The notes beneath the pieces were generated by a model. It was given only the letters and a program-made list of their open reading frames with translations, made no database searches and was not told where the DNA came from. The position numbers were made by a program, and so were the translations under genes. DNA of 64,000 nucleotides, taken from contig CANMZT010000002.1 of NCBI GenBank assembly GCA_947502405.1, positions 306,065 through 370,064 of the forward strand, in the 5' to 3' direction. The stretch comes from an uncultured Algibacter sp. Lineage in GTDB: Bacteria > Bacteroidota > Bacteroidia > Flavobacteriales > Flavobacteriaceae. This document shows, piece by piece, positions 55,895 to 63,651 of this stretch. The stretch's first letter is position 1, and each line of letters starts with the position of its first letter.

Positions 55895-57931
55895 ATGATA
55901 AAAAAATCACTGATTTACCCTTTTAAAACTAAATATAATACCGCTCCTTTTAGAATAATTCAAAATGAAGATTATTTACCTCTTATTAAGGAATCTATAA
56001 AATTAGCAAAAAAAGAGATTGATACTATTATTAACAATCCGGAAATAGCTTCTTTTGAAAATACTATTGAGGCATTAGATTTTTCTGGTGAACAGTTAGA
56101 TAGGGTTACAAGTATATTTTTCAATTTGAATTCTGCTGAAACCAATGAAGAAATTCAAAACATAGCGCAACAAGTTTCACCTTTATTGTCTGAATTTAGT
56201 AATGATATCACTTTAAATATTGATTTATTTAAACGCGTTAAACATGTTTATGATTCTAAAAAAGAATTAAACCTAACTAAAGAGCAAGAAAGACTGCTTG
56301 AAAAAAAATATAAAAGTTTTTCTAGAAATGGGGCAAATCTTCCAGAAGATAAAAAAGAAAAACTCAGAGCGATTGATAAGAAACTAAGTCGATTAAAATT
56401 AAAATTTGGAGAAAATGTTTTAGCAGAAACTAACAAATTCGAAATGTTAATTACTGATGAGTCTGATTTAGCTGGGTTGCCAGACGGCGCAAAAGAAGCC
56501 GCAAAACAGTTAGCAGAATCTAAAAACAAAAAAGGTTGGTTATTCACTTTGGATTATCCAAGCTATATCCCTTTTGTTACTTATGCTGATAATAGAGCAT
56601 TACGAAAAAAAATGTCTTTAGCAGCAGGTGCTAAAGGTTTTAAAGGTGATGCCTTAGATAATCAAAAACATGTTTTAGATATTGTAAGCCTTAGGCATGA
56701 TCGTGCAAACTTACTAGGTTACAAAACCCATGCTCATTTTGTATTAGAAGAACGTATGGCTGAAAGTCCTGAAAATGTTCAGAAATTTTTGAATGAATTA
56801 CTTGAAAAAGCTAAACCTGCAGCAAAACGAGAATTTGAAAACCTAGAGCAATTTGCCAAAGATATAGATGGTATAGATCAATTACAAAAATGGGATGGTG
56901 CTTATTATTCGGAAAAGTTAAAACAGAAATTATTTAGTTTGGATGATGAGTTACTGAAACCCTATTTTAAACTTGAAAATGTTATAAATGGGGCTTTTAC
57001 AATAGCTAATAAATTATTCGATTTACAGTTTGAAGAAATTCATGATATTGATAAATACCATGACGATGTTTTAACCTATAAAGTTACTGACTCTAAAGGC
57101 AATTTTATTTCTATATTCTATGCTGATTTTTTTCCAAGATCAGGAAAACGTAATGGCGCGTGGATGACTGTTTATAAACCTCAGTACATTAAAAATGCTG
57201 AGAATAGCAGACCACATATTTCTATAGTTTGCAATTTTACAAAACCAACTAAAACAAAACCTTCATTACTAACTTTTAATGAAGTAACCACGCTTTTCCA
57301 TGAGTTTGGTCATGCATTACATGGTATGTTGGCTAATACTACCTACCCTAGTTTATCTGGAACTAATGTTTACTGGGACTTTGTTGAGCTTCCTAGTCAG
57401 GTTATGGAAAACTGGTGTTATGAAAAAGAGGCTTTAGAATTATTTGCAACACATTATGAAACTGGAGAAATGATTCCAATGGATTTGGTTGAAAAAATCA
57501 AGGAATCTGCTACTTTCCATGAAGGAATGCAAACCTTACGCCAATTAAGTTTTGGACTATTAGATATGAGTTGGCATGGTACAGACCCTAGTGGTATAAC
57601 CAGTGTAAAGACATATGAATCTAAAGCTTTTGAAAACACAAAATTGTACCCTGATGTTCCTGAAAATTGTATGAGTACATCTTTTGCTCATATTTTTCAA
57701 GGCGGATATTCTTCTGGATACTATAGTTATAAATGGGCCGAGGTTTTAGATGCTGATGCTTTTGAGTATTTTAAAGAATCAGGAATCTTTAATAAAACGA
57801 TTGCTGATAAATTTAAGAATCATGTTTTAAGTCAAGGTGGCACTGAAAACCCAATGACGCTTTACAAACGTTTTAGAGGGCAAGAACCTAGGCCTGAAGC
57901 TTTGTTAAAACGTGCTGGGTTGTTGAAATAA
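55895..57931 (+). CDS. M3-family metallopeptidase (oligopeptidase A/Dcp type)
   Basis: Zinc oligopeptidase that degrades short peptides, often products of other proteases. The 678 residues lack a clear signal peptide, so a cytoplasmic location is likely. The zinc site is HEFGHALHG at 469-477 with the third ligand Glu about 25 residues later in YWDFVELPSQVMENW. Other M3 elements include SFAHIFQGGYSSGYYSYKWAEVLDADAF and the C-terminal LSQGGTENPMTLYKRFRGQEP. Close relatives are called peptidyl-dipeptidase Dcp or OpdA; the sequence does not tell which. Confidence 0.92.
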   Translation: MIKKSLIYPFKTKYNTAPFRIIQNEDYLPLIKESIKLAKKEIDTIINNPEIASFENTIEALDFSGEQLDRVTSIFFNLNSAETNEEIQNIAQQVSPLLSEFSNDITLNIDLFKRVKHVYDSKKELNLTKEQERLLEKKYKSFSRNGANLPEDKKEKLRAIDKKLSRLKLKFGENVLAETNKFEMLITDESDLAGLPDGAKEAAKQLAESKNKKGWLFTLDYPSYIPFVTYADNRALRKKMSLAAGAKGFKGDALDNQKHVLDIVSLRHDRANLLGYKTHAHFVLEERMAESPENVQKFLNELLEKAKPAAKREFENLEQFAKDIDGIDQLQKWDGAYYSEKLKQKLFSLDDELLKPYFKLENVINGAFTIANKLFDLQFEEIHDIDKYHDDVLTYKVTDSKGNFISIFYADFFPRSGKRNGAWMTVYKPQYIKNAENSRPHISIVCNFTKPTKTKPSLLTFNEVTTLFHEFGHALHGMLANTTYPSLSGTNVYWDFVELPSQVMENWCYEKEALELFATHYETGEMIPMDLVEKIKESATFHEGMQTLRQLSFGLLDMSWHGTDPSGITSVKTYESKAFENTKLYPDVPENCMSTSFAHIFQGGYSSGYYSYKWAEVLDADAFEYFKESGIFNKTIADKFKNHVLSQGGTENPMTLYKRFRGQEPRPEALLKRAGLLK

Positions 57932-57944
57932 TTTAATAAAACTG

Positions 57945-57982
57945 AAAAAGCATTTGAAATATAATTATTTCAAATGCTTTTT
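57945..57982. terminator. Bidirectional intrinsic terminator
   Basis: A perfect 16-bp stem, 57945-57960 with 57967-57982, 6-nt loop, A run on one side and T run on the other. It follows the M3 peptidase gene by 13 nt and could also stop minus-strand transcription. Confidence 0.85.
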
Positions 57983-57995
57983 ATTTTAGTTAGAG

Positions 57996-58052
57996 TAAGC
58001 AACACGAACTTATACATAAAATAATCTGTACCTAACAGAAACGTGTTGCTTA
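57996..58052. repeat. Long-loop inverted repeat
   Basis: TAAGCAACACG (57996-58006) and CGTGTTGCTTA (58042-58052) are perfect 11-bp arms around a 35-nt AT-rich loop. It lies just past the stop of the minus-strand small secreted protein gene. It is not followed by a T run; the inner words (CTTATAC, CAGAAACG) recur in the noncoding module at 50500-50530. Confidence 0.55.
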
Positions 58053-58063
58053 TCGAACCATAC

Positions 58064-58387
58064 TTATTCTGTCTTTTTTTTCCAAGACTTATAGTTTTTG
58101 TATGCTGGTCCAGTTAACTTTTGTCTTTCATGACCACTCATATTTACTGCTACTACCTCTACTTCTGAAGTATCTTCCCAGGGTTTATAGTTTTTATATG
58201 CTGGCCTTGTAAGCGATTTTTTTCTGTTAGTAGTGTACAAAATTGTAGGTTCTGTTTGATGCTTCCAAGGTTTATAATTCTTGTAAGCTGGCCCTTGTAA
58301 ATCACTTCTCTTAACATTACTTTGTTCTTGAGCAAATGTTCCAAAGGAGACTAATGCTACTCCTAAAATTAATGCTATATTTTTCAT
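58064..58387 (-). CDS. Small secreted protein with three PAYKNYKxW repeats
   Basis: 107 residues from ATG 58385-58387 (MKNIALILGVALVSFGTFAQ, a signal peptide cut near residue 20). I recognise no family. The mature part is mainly three copies of a motif, P-A-Y-K-N-Y-K-[PS]-W, at residues 33-41, 62-70 and 94-102, each preceded by [RK]-x-x-L-x-[GR] and followed by Lys or Glu. Spacing is 29 and 32 residues. The repeats differ at synonymous codon positions, so the peptide is under selection. It is adjacent to a two-component system with a promoter and a hairpin between them. The aromatic and basic composition could suit binding to an anionic polymer, which is only a guess. Confidence 0.75.
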   Translation of the reverse strand: MKNIALILGVALVSFGTFAQEQSNVKRSDLQGPAYKNYKPWKHQTEPTILYTTNRKKSLTRPAYKNYKPWEDTSEVEVVAVNMSGHERQKLTGPAYKNYKSWKKKTE

Positions 58388-58411
58388 CACTTTTCTTTTT
58401 ATGGTTCATGA

Positions 58412-58419
58412 CAAAAATA
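58412..58419 (-). promoter_or_regulatory. -7 box of the PAYKNYKxW gene
   Basis: TATTTTTG on the minus strand fits TAnnTTTG, 24 nt before the ATG. No -33 TTG is present, consistent with a promoter that needs an activator. Confidence 0.38.
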
Positions 58420-58463
58420 CGCTCAATTATAGGGTTTTAGAGCTATAAGAATCTACCCAAACT

Positions 58464-58485
58464 GCATCCGTAGAAATACGGATGC
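58464..58485. promoter_or_regulatory. Perfect hairpin/operator-like repeat upstream of the PAYKNYKxW gene
   Basis: GCATCCGTA (58464-58472), centre GAAA, TACGGATGC (58477-58485). The 9-bp arms are perfect. It lies about 69 nt upstream of the predicted start of the small gene and just behind the response-regulator gene, a suitable place for an activator of the NarL type. No T run follows, so a terminator is less likely. Confidence 0.5.
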
Positions 58486-58502
58486 GTGCATTTCTTAAAA
58501 CA

Positions 58503-59135
58503 TTAAATTAATTTTATTTTTGCTGCTTTTTTTATAAGTTCAGCTGTGTTTTTTACTTCTAGCTTTTTTAAAATATTTGCTCGATGGGTCTCAATAGTTC
58601 TTGAACTCACGAATAGTTTAGCTGCAATTTCTTTAGTAGTTAAACCCTCTGAAATTAGCCCTAGAACCTCTGTTTCTTTATTTGATAAAATATTTTCACT
58701 CACACTTTGGTTAGACATATAGTTTATCATTTTTTCAGAGATTTCAGCACTAAAATATTTTTTTCCTTTATATACAGTTCTTATGGCCAAGGTTAATTCA
58801 TCTTCGTCTGTATTTTTTAATAAATAACCATAAGCACCACTTTTAGCACATTTGGCTATATAGTTCCCATCGCTATGCATAGAAATTACAATAGGCTTCA
58901 AGTTAGATTTTAAAGTTTTTAATTCTTTTAAAACCTGAAAACCGTCCATTTTTGGCATGGTAATATCTAAAAGCACAATATCTACCTCCATGGCACTCTT
59001 AATCATCTCCACAAATTCAATACCATTGGCAACACTTTTAACTATTTTTATATCATCATGCTTTCTTAATAATTCAGCTAACCCTTTTCGGAAAAGCTCA
59101 TGATCATCAGCAATTACTAATTTAATTTCATTCAT
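58503..59135 (-). CDS. NarL/LuxR-family response regulator
   Basis: 210-residue DNA-binding regulator. The receiver domain (1-120) has the acidic pocket IADDHELF (Asp 10 and 11), phosphoacceptor Asp 57 in VLLDITMPKMDG, Ser 85-type switch in VISMHSDG and the conserved Lys in GYLLKNTDEDEL. The LuxR helix-turn-helix is at about 150-205 (LSNKETEVLGLISEGLTTKEIAAKLFVSSRTIETHRANILKKL). It overlaps the upstream kinase gene by four bases. The neighbouring hairpin may be its site. Confidence 0.95.
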   Translation of the reverse strand: MNEIKLVIADDHELFRKGLAELLRKHDDIKIVKSVANGIEFVEMIKSAMEVDIVLLDITMPKMDGFQVLKELKTLKSNLKPIVISMHSDGNYIAKCAKSGAYGYLLKNTDEDELTLAIRTVYKGKKYFSAEISEKMINYMSNQSVSENILSNKETEVLGLISEGLTTKEIAAKLFVSSRTIETHRANILKKLEVKNTAELIKKAAKIKLI

Positions 59136-60787
59136 AATTCTACAGGTAGTTCAATTTCAAAAGTGGTGTTTCCAGCTTTAGAGTTAATAATGATTTTACC
59201 ATTACAAATTTCAACACGCTCCTTAATATTTATAATTCCAGAGCCTAACTTAACCGTTTTTTCATCAAAACCAATGCCATCATCAAAATAGAAAAGGGAT
59301 ATAAATTCATCAAATTCTGAAAGCGTAATTCTAATATTTTTGGCATTAGAATGTTTCAGTGAATTATTGATTAACTCTTGACAAATTCTAAAAAGATTAA
59401 TGCCTTGGTGGTTTGTAATATTAGTTTGGTCATGTTTAGTTAAATCTTCATATTGAATAGTTACATCGGTTGAAGCTTTAAGATTTTCAACAAAGTTAGT
59501 TAGCGTAACACCAACTCCAAAATCTTCAATAGTTGAAGGCATTAATGCGTTGGACATTAATCTAATTTCAGAAATAGTATCATCTACTATTCTCTTCATT
59601 TCTGTTTTTTGCTTTTCATCTTGAACTTTATTTTCAATGTAGTGTTTAAGGGATGTTAAGTATGGCCCAATACCGTCATGCAACTCTCTTGAAAGTCGCC
59701 GTCTTTCGCTTTCTAACCCATTTACTAACAAGCGTTTTGTGTTTATTCGATTGTTTTGCTCGTTATTTCTAAATTCAACCAATTTATCTCGCATAACCAA
59801 TAAACTTTTACCAAGTATATCGTGAGTGCTTTTTGGCTTATATTGAGCGTTTAAGTTCATTTTTCCTATATCATTTGAGAATTTCACAGCACCTTGTAAA
59901 GAGGCTTTCAAATTAGCTAGAGCGTCAAACATTTCCTTAATTTCATTAGAGTTCTTAATAAACTTATTGCTTTGATTATAATCCCCTGCAGCCATTACCT
60001 TTAAACTCTTTTGCATATTTTTTATCGGGTTTGTAATAATTCTTGTAAGGAAAAGTGATAAAATTATTGCCAGTAATAGAATACCAAGAGTTAAGGCTAC
60101 TAATCTTGATTTTAATTTTTGTAACGGCGTAGTAACTTCACTTACATCTATCTCGGAAAGAATAACCAATTTAAGGTTTGAAATTTCAATAAGACTGTAT
60201 ACACTATAAACATCAATACCTCTGTAATCATTAAAAGCGCCTCTTCCATCAACCCCTTTTAATGCATTTATAACACCTTCGGTTTTAACCAACATAGTGT
60301 ATGGTGTTTTAGTAGGAAAAAAACGTGATTGAGAACGCATGCGATAATCTTCTCCCACCAGATAAGATTCCCCAGTGTCTCCCATACCTGTGCGCTCAAG
60401 TAGTATTTTTTTTATTTTATTATAATCTAGTATTTTAACATGTGTTTTATTCTCACTGTTAGAAACAAAACCTATTGAAGTTTTTCTGTTAATGTGCTTT
60501 GAGGTAAAATCGTATACCCCTTCCATATTTGATAAACTATCTGGAATTTTAAAAGTTGTGCTATCTATCTTTTGATGGTTTTCATTATTATTCAGAAAAT
60601 CCTTCCATTCATTCTTTATTAAATTTTCAATTTGAATTTGTTTAAGGGTTTTAATGGAATTTAGCTGTAGTAAGATACGGTCGTTTAATACTTTAGAAAA
60701 CTGATTGTAGAAAGAAAATGATAACACAGCAACCACCAATGCAATTAAACCATTGATTATTATTAGTATTAAAGTTTTTAAATTCAT
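59132..60787 (-). CDS. Cache-domain sensor histidine kinase
   Basis: 551-residue membrane kinase of the HisKA_3 family. A first span (about 5-26) and a second (229-249) bracket a periplasmic sensor with the Cache signature GDTGESYLVGEDYRMRSQSRF (136-156), similar to chemoreceptor-type small-molecule sensors. A HAMP linker follows (about 250-300). The phosphoacceptor His 370 is in RRRLSRELHDGIGPYL; the ATP site has the N box ELINNSLKHSNA (471-482) and G boxes DDGIGFD and GSGIINIKERV. The partner is the overlapping response regulator; the ligand is unknown. Confidence 0.94.
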   Translation of the reverse strand: MNLKTLILIIINGLIALVVAVLSFSFYNQFSKVLNDRILLQLNSIKTLKQIQIENLIKNEWKDFLNNNENHQKIDSTTFKIPDSLSNMEGVYDFTSKHINRKTSIGFVSNSENKTHVKILDYNKIKKILLERTGMGDTGESYLVGEDYRMRSQSRFFPTKTPYTMLVKTEGVINALKGVDGRGAFNDYRGIDVYSVYSLIEISNLKLVILSEIDVSEVTTPLQKLKSRLVALTLGILLLAIILSLFLTRIITNPIKNMQKSLKVMAAGDYNQSNKFIKNSNEIKEMFDALANLKASLQGAVKFSNDIGKMNLNAQYKPKSTHDILGKSLLVMRDKLVEFRNNEQNNRINTKRLLVNGLESERRRLSRELHDGIGPYLTSLKHYIENKVQDEKQKTEMKRIVDDTISEIRLMSNALMPSTIEDFGVGVTLTNFVENLKASTDVTIQYEDLTKHDQTNITNHQGINLFRICQELINNSLKHSNAKNIRITLSEFDEFISLFYFDDGIGFDEKTVKLGSGIINIKERVEICNGKIIINSKAGNTTFEIELPVEL

Positions 60788-60945
60788 TAAAAAATCTTTT
60801 ACTTAAACCGTTATACTTGGCTTACAGCACCCCAAATAAAATTAGTATTACTTCATCTATAAAACTAAAAAGACTACACTAAACCAGCTATGAAATAAAT
60901 AAAAATAAGCATATCTAATTAAATATTTTAATGTAAACAAAAAAT

Positions 60946-60991
60946 AAACTTTCAATAATTATTGAAAGTTTAGAAATTATTATTATATTTG
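60946..60991 (+). promoter_or_regulatory. gbsR promoter and operator palindrome
   Basis: A perfect 26-nt palindrome (AAACTTTCAATAA at 60946-60958 followed by its reverse complement to 60971) covers the -33 element TTG (60962-60964). A 19-nt spacer leads to TATATTTG (60984-60991), a full -7 match. The gbsR ATG follows after three bases, so the mRNA is probably leaderless and autoregulated. Confidence 0.65.
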
Positions 60992-60994
60992 CAT

Positions 60995-61498
60995 ATGGAA
61001 TACCAAGAAGCAAAAGATAAATTTATAAGTACATGGGGAAGTTTAGGAACGTTATGGGGCATAAACAAAGCTATGGCACAAATACAATCGTTGCTTTTTA
61101 TTTCTACAAAACCACTTTCTATGGAAGATATCATGGAAGAACTTAAAATTTCGCGTGGTAACACCAGTATGAATTTGAGGCAATTAATGGATTGGGGTAT
61201 TGTTACCAAAGAACTTGTTCCTGGAGAACGCAAAGAGTTTTTTACCACAGAAAAAGATGTGCAGGAATTAGCAAGACATATTGCTAAAGAGCGTAGTCGC
61301 AGAGAAATTAAACCTGTTATAAAAGTTTTAAAAGAAGTAAGTTCTATAAAAGATGACGGAACAGTAAAAACAAAAGAACTTATAAAACAAACCAAAGCAT
61401 TACATGATTTAGCTGAAACAGCAGATACTATGATGAACAAAATTGTAAATCAAGAACACAACTGGATTACTAAATCTTTAATGAAATTGATTAAATAA
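60995..61498 (+). CDS. GbsR/MarR-family transcriptional regulator
   Basis: 168-residue winged-helix regulator from ATG 60995 (MEYQEAKDKFISTWGSLGTLWGINKAMAQ); a TTG six bases upstream lies within the promoter box. The fold is visible as IQSLLFISTKPLSMEDIMEEL, the recognition helix ISRGNTSMNLRQLMDWG and the wing VPGERKEFFTTEKD. The C-terminal helices (about 100-165) likely dimerise. Bacillus GbsR responds to choline; the flavobacterial members have unknown effectors. It heads a set of small membrane protein genes, separated from the first by 47 nt with a second palindrome. Confidence 0.88.
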   Translation: MEYQEAKDKFISTWGSLGTLWGINKAMAQIQSLLFISTKPLSMEDIMEELKISRGNTSMNLRQLMDWGIVTKELVPGERKEFFTTEKDVQELARHIAKERSRREIKPVIKVLKEVSSIKDDGTVKTKELIKQTKALHDLAETADTMMNKIVNQEHNWITKSLMKLIK

Positions 61499-61512
61499 AA
61501 AAAATTTAAAAT

Positions 61513-61538
61513 AAACTTTCAATAATTTCTGAAAGTTT
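61513..61538 (+). promoter_or_regulatory. Second copy of the GbsR-site palindrome
   Basis: AAACTTTCAATAATT-x-CTGAAAGTTT, identical to the first palindrome over its first 15 bases and symmetrical except at the centre. It ends 7 nt before the next ATG. The match includes flanking AAAATA on the left, suggesting a duplicated segment. Confidence 0.6.
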
Positions 61539-61545
61539 AAAACTT

Positions 61546-61902
61546 ATGAAAATGAATTATAATATTATCGCATATAGCATTTACATCCCCATCATATTTT
61601 TTATTATGATTTATGTTGGATGGTTATTCTATAAACATGGTGAATTATTTCTTTTAAATCTATTTCAGGGTGAATCATTAGTTAAGAGTATTAATAACCT
61701 ACTTCTTATTGGTTACTATTTAGTGAACCTTGGTTATGCCATAATTACAATTGCCTATTGGGAAGTTATAAATTCAATTCCAGAGATGCTTAATACTTTG
61801 AGCCATCATTTAGGGATCATAATAATCGGTCTTGCCGTATTGCATTACAACAATGTATTATGCCTTACCTATCTCGTAAAATCAAAATCATTAAAACAAT
61901 AA
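61546..61902 (+). CDS. Small membrane protein, paralogue 1
   Basis: 118 residues, three hydrophobic spans (about 7-27, 54-74, 86-104). It is clearly related to the next gene: IYIPIIFFIMIYVGWLFYKHGELFLLNLF against IYLPVVIALTIYVSKMLFKNGRLFMIDIF, and LLIGYYLVNLGYAI against FEIGFYLINIGWAM. No catalytic motif is present. Function unknown; context suggests control by GbsR. Confidence 0.72.
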   Translation: MKMNYNIIAYSIYIPIIFFIMIYVGWLFYKHGELFLLNLFQGESLVKSINNLLLIGYYLVNLGYAIITIAYWEVINSIPEMLNTLSHHLGIIIIGLAVLHYNNVLCLTYLVKSKSLKQ

Positions 61903-61905
61903 ATC

Positions 61906-62304
61906 ATGGAAAATTCAAAAATTATTATCGGTTATTTAATCTATTTACCTGTCGTTATTGCACTTACTATTTATGTATCTAAAATGCTTTTCAAAAATGG
62001 AAGATTATTTATGATAGATATTTTTAAAGGCAAAGAAGATATTGCTTTAGCCACCAACAAATTATTTGAAATAGGGTTTTACCTCATAAATATTGGTTGG
62101 GCGATGTTAATTCTAAAAATCTCTTACTACAGTATTAACGGTATGAGCTATCAAACCCTTATTGAAATATTGAGCAAAAAAATTGGCGGGTTTTCAATCT
62201 ATCTGGGAGTAATGTTATTTATTAATCTTTTCTTTTTCTTTAGAGGAAGACGCATTTCTAGACAGAACAAAGGAAACACCCCACCTCAACTACAAAACTC
62301 TTAA
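61906..62304 (+). CDS. Small membrane protein, paralogue 2
   Basis: 132 residues with the same layout of three spans as the preceding gene and a longer basic tail (FRGRRISRQNKGN). The paralogues start 360 nt apart and are separated by three bases, so they arose by tandem duplication. Function unknown. Confidence 0.72.
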   Translation: MENSKIIIGYLIYLPVVIALTIYVSKMLFKNGRLFMIDIFKGKEDIALATNKLFEIGFYLINIGWAMLILKISYYSINGMSYQTLIEILSKKIGGFSIYLGVMLFINLFFFFRGRRISRQNKGNTPPQLQNS

Positions 62305-62308
62305 AGTC

Positions 62309-62656
62309 ATGAAAGTTTTACATTATATAAATTGTTCCTTTTATGCCTTAGCGGTTATACCATACATAACTATATATTGTGTTATGTATGGTATGTACGC
62401 CCAATTTTTACTTGGAGTATATCAAGTTATACTAGCATTAGTTTTGTTTACGTTCTTTAAAAAATTTAATAATGAGATTAAAAAACACTTAAGAAATTAT
62501 GGGATACTTACCTTAGGGATATTGTCGCTCATTTTTTTAATTTCCAAAACTTATCAAAGCGGGAATGACCCCATACTAGTTGTATTTGTTTTTATAATTC
62601 CAATGTTGATTGCTAGTTACTTTGTATATATAACTTACTTAATTCAAAAAAAATGA
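62309..62656 (+). CDS. Four-span membrane protein
   Basis: 115 residues, almost entirely hydrophobic, with about four spans (around 8-24, 28-50, 65-85, 93-113). It has no similarity to the preceding paralogues that I can see. The stop overlaps the start of the epimerase gene by four bases (ATGA), which implies translational coupling. Function unknown. Confidence 0.65.
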   Translation: MKVLHYINCSFYALAVIPYITIYCVMYGMYAQFLLGVYQVILALVLFTFFKKFNNEIKKHLRNYGILTLGILSLIFLISKTYQSGNDPILVVFVFIIPMLIASYFVYITYLIQKK

Positions 62657-63555
62657 AAACTATAATAATTGCAGGCGGAAGTGGGTTTCTTGGGCAAGTT
62701 TTAGAAAGTTATTTTCAAGAAAAAAGTTTTTTAGTAAAAATCTTAACAAGAAGCCCAAAACATGAAAACGATATTTTATGGAATGCAAAAGATTTAGGCC
62801 CTTGGACAAAAGCGCTTGAAGGCGCAGAGGCACTAATTAATCTTACTGGCAAATCGGTTGATTGCAGATACACGGATGAAAATAAAAAGCTGATTTATAA
62901 TTCTAGGATAGATTCTACTCATATACTTGGTTTGGCGATTAATCTTTGTGAAAACCCTCCAAAAGTATGGTTAAATTCATCTACAGCTACTATTTACAAA
63001 GGGTCTTACGAAAAAGAAATGACTGAAGCCGATGGCGATATTGGAGATGATTTTTCTATGAATATTGCTAAATCTTGGGAAGAAACTTTTAACTCAATTA
63101 CAACGCCAAAAACTAGAAAAGTGATTTTAAGAACCTCTATTGTTCTTGGTAAAAAAGGTGGCGCTTTAATTCCGCTGAAAAATCTAACTAAGTTTGGACT
63201 AGGCGGAAAACAAGGTTCAGGACATCAAAAAGTAAGCTGGATTCATGAGTTAGATTTTAGTAATGCTGTTGCATTTTTGATTGACAATAAAAATCTTGAT
63301 GGCGCTTTTAATTTAAGCGTTCCAAAGCCAACAAATAATTCTATTTTAATGAAAACACTAAGACATGTCCTTAAAGTGCCCTTTGGAATTTCTCACCCAA
63401 TACCTTTATTAAAACTTGGAGCTGAGATAATTGGGACTGAAAGCGAGCTTGTTTTAAAAAGTAGAAATGTAATTCCTGAACGTCTTTTAAAAAATGGTTT
63501 TAAGTTTACATTCACAAATATTGAAAATGCTTTGATAGATTTAACTAATGCTTAA
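62653..63555 (+). CDS. TIGR01777-family NAD-dependent epimerase/dehydratase-like protein
   Basis: 300-residue extended short-chain dehydrogenase relative. The Rossmann motif is IIAGGSGFLGQVLESYF (residues 5-21), then VRIL-type strands and EALINLTGKSVDCRYTDENK, the active-site region WLNSSTATIYKG and the C-terminal DUF1731-type segment (around 250-298: KSRNVIPERLLKNGFKFTFTNIENAL). The physiological substrate of this family is unknown. It ends the run of genes after gbsR. Confidence 0.87.
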   Translation: MKTIIIAGGSGFLGQVLESYFQEKSFLVKILTRSPKHENDILWNAKDLGPWTKALEGAEALINLTGKSVDCRYTDENKKLIYNSRIDSTHILGLAINLCENPPKVWLNSSTATIYKGSYEKEMTEADGDIGDDFSMNIAKSWEETFNSITTPKTRKVILRTSIVLGKKGGALIPLKNLTKFGLGGKQGSGHQKVSWIHELDFSNAVAFLIDNKNLDGAFNLSVPKPTNNSILMKTLRHVLKVPFGISHPIPLLKLGAEIIGTESELVLKSRNVIPERLLKNGFKFTFTNIENALIDLTNA

Positions 63556-63651
63556 CAGGTTTTAATGAAAAAAGAACCTTATTAATAATAGTATTTTAGT
63601 TGGCGGATAAGCGCGTATTCTATGATTAAACCAAATAAAATTTAATTTTTT

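Noticed and set aside
60970..61440. 156-codon minus-strand frame opposite gbsR
   Set aside because: It covers the palindromic promoter and antisense of a well-supported regulator; the composition is Ser/Phe-rich and family-less.
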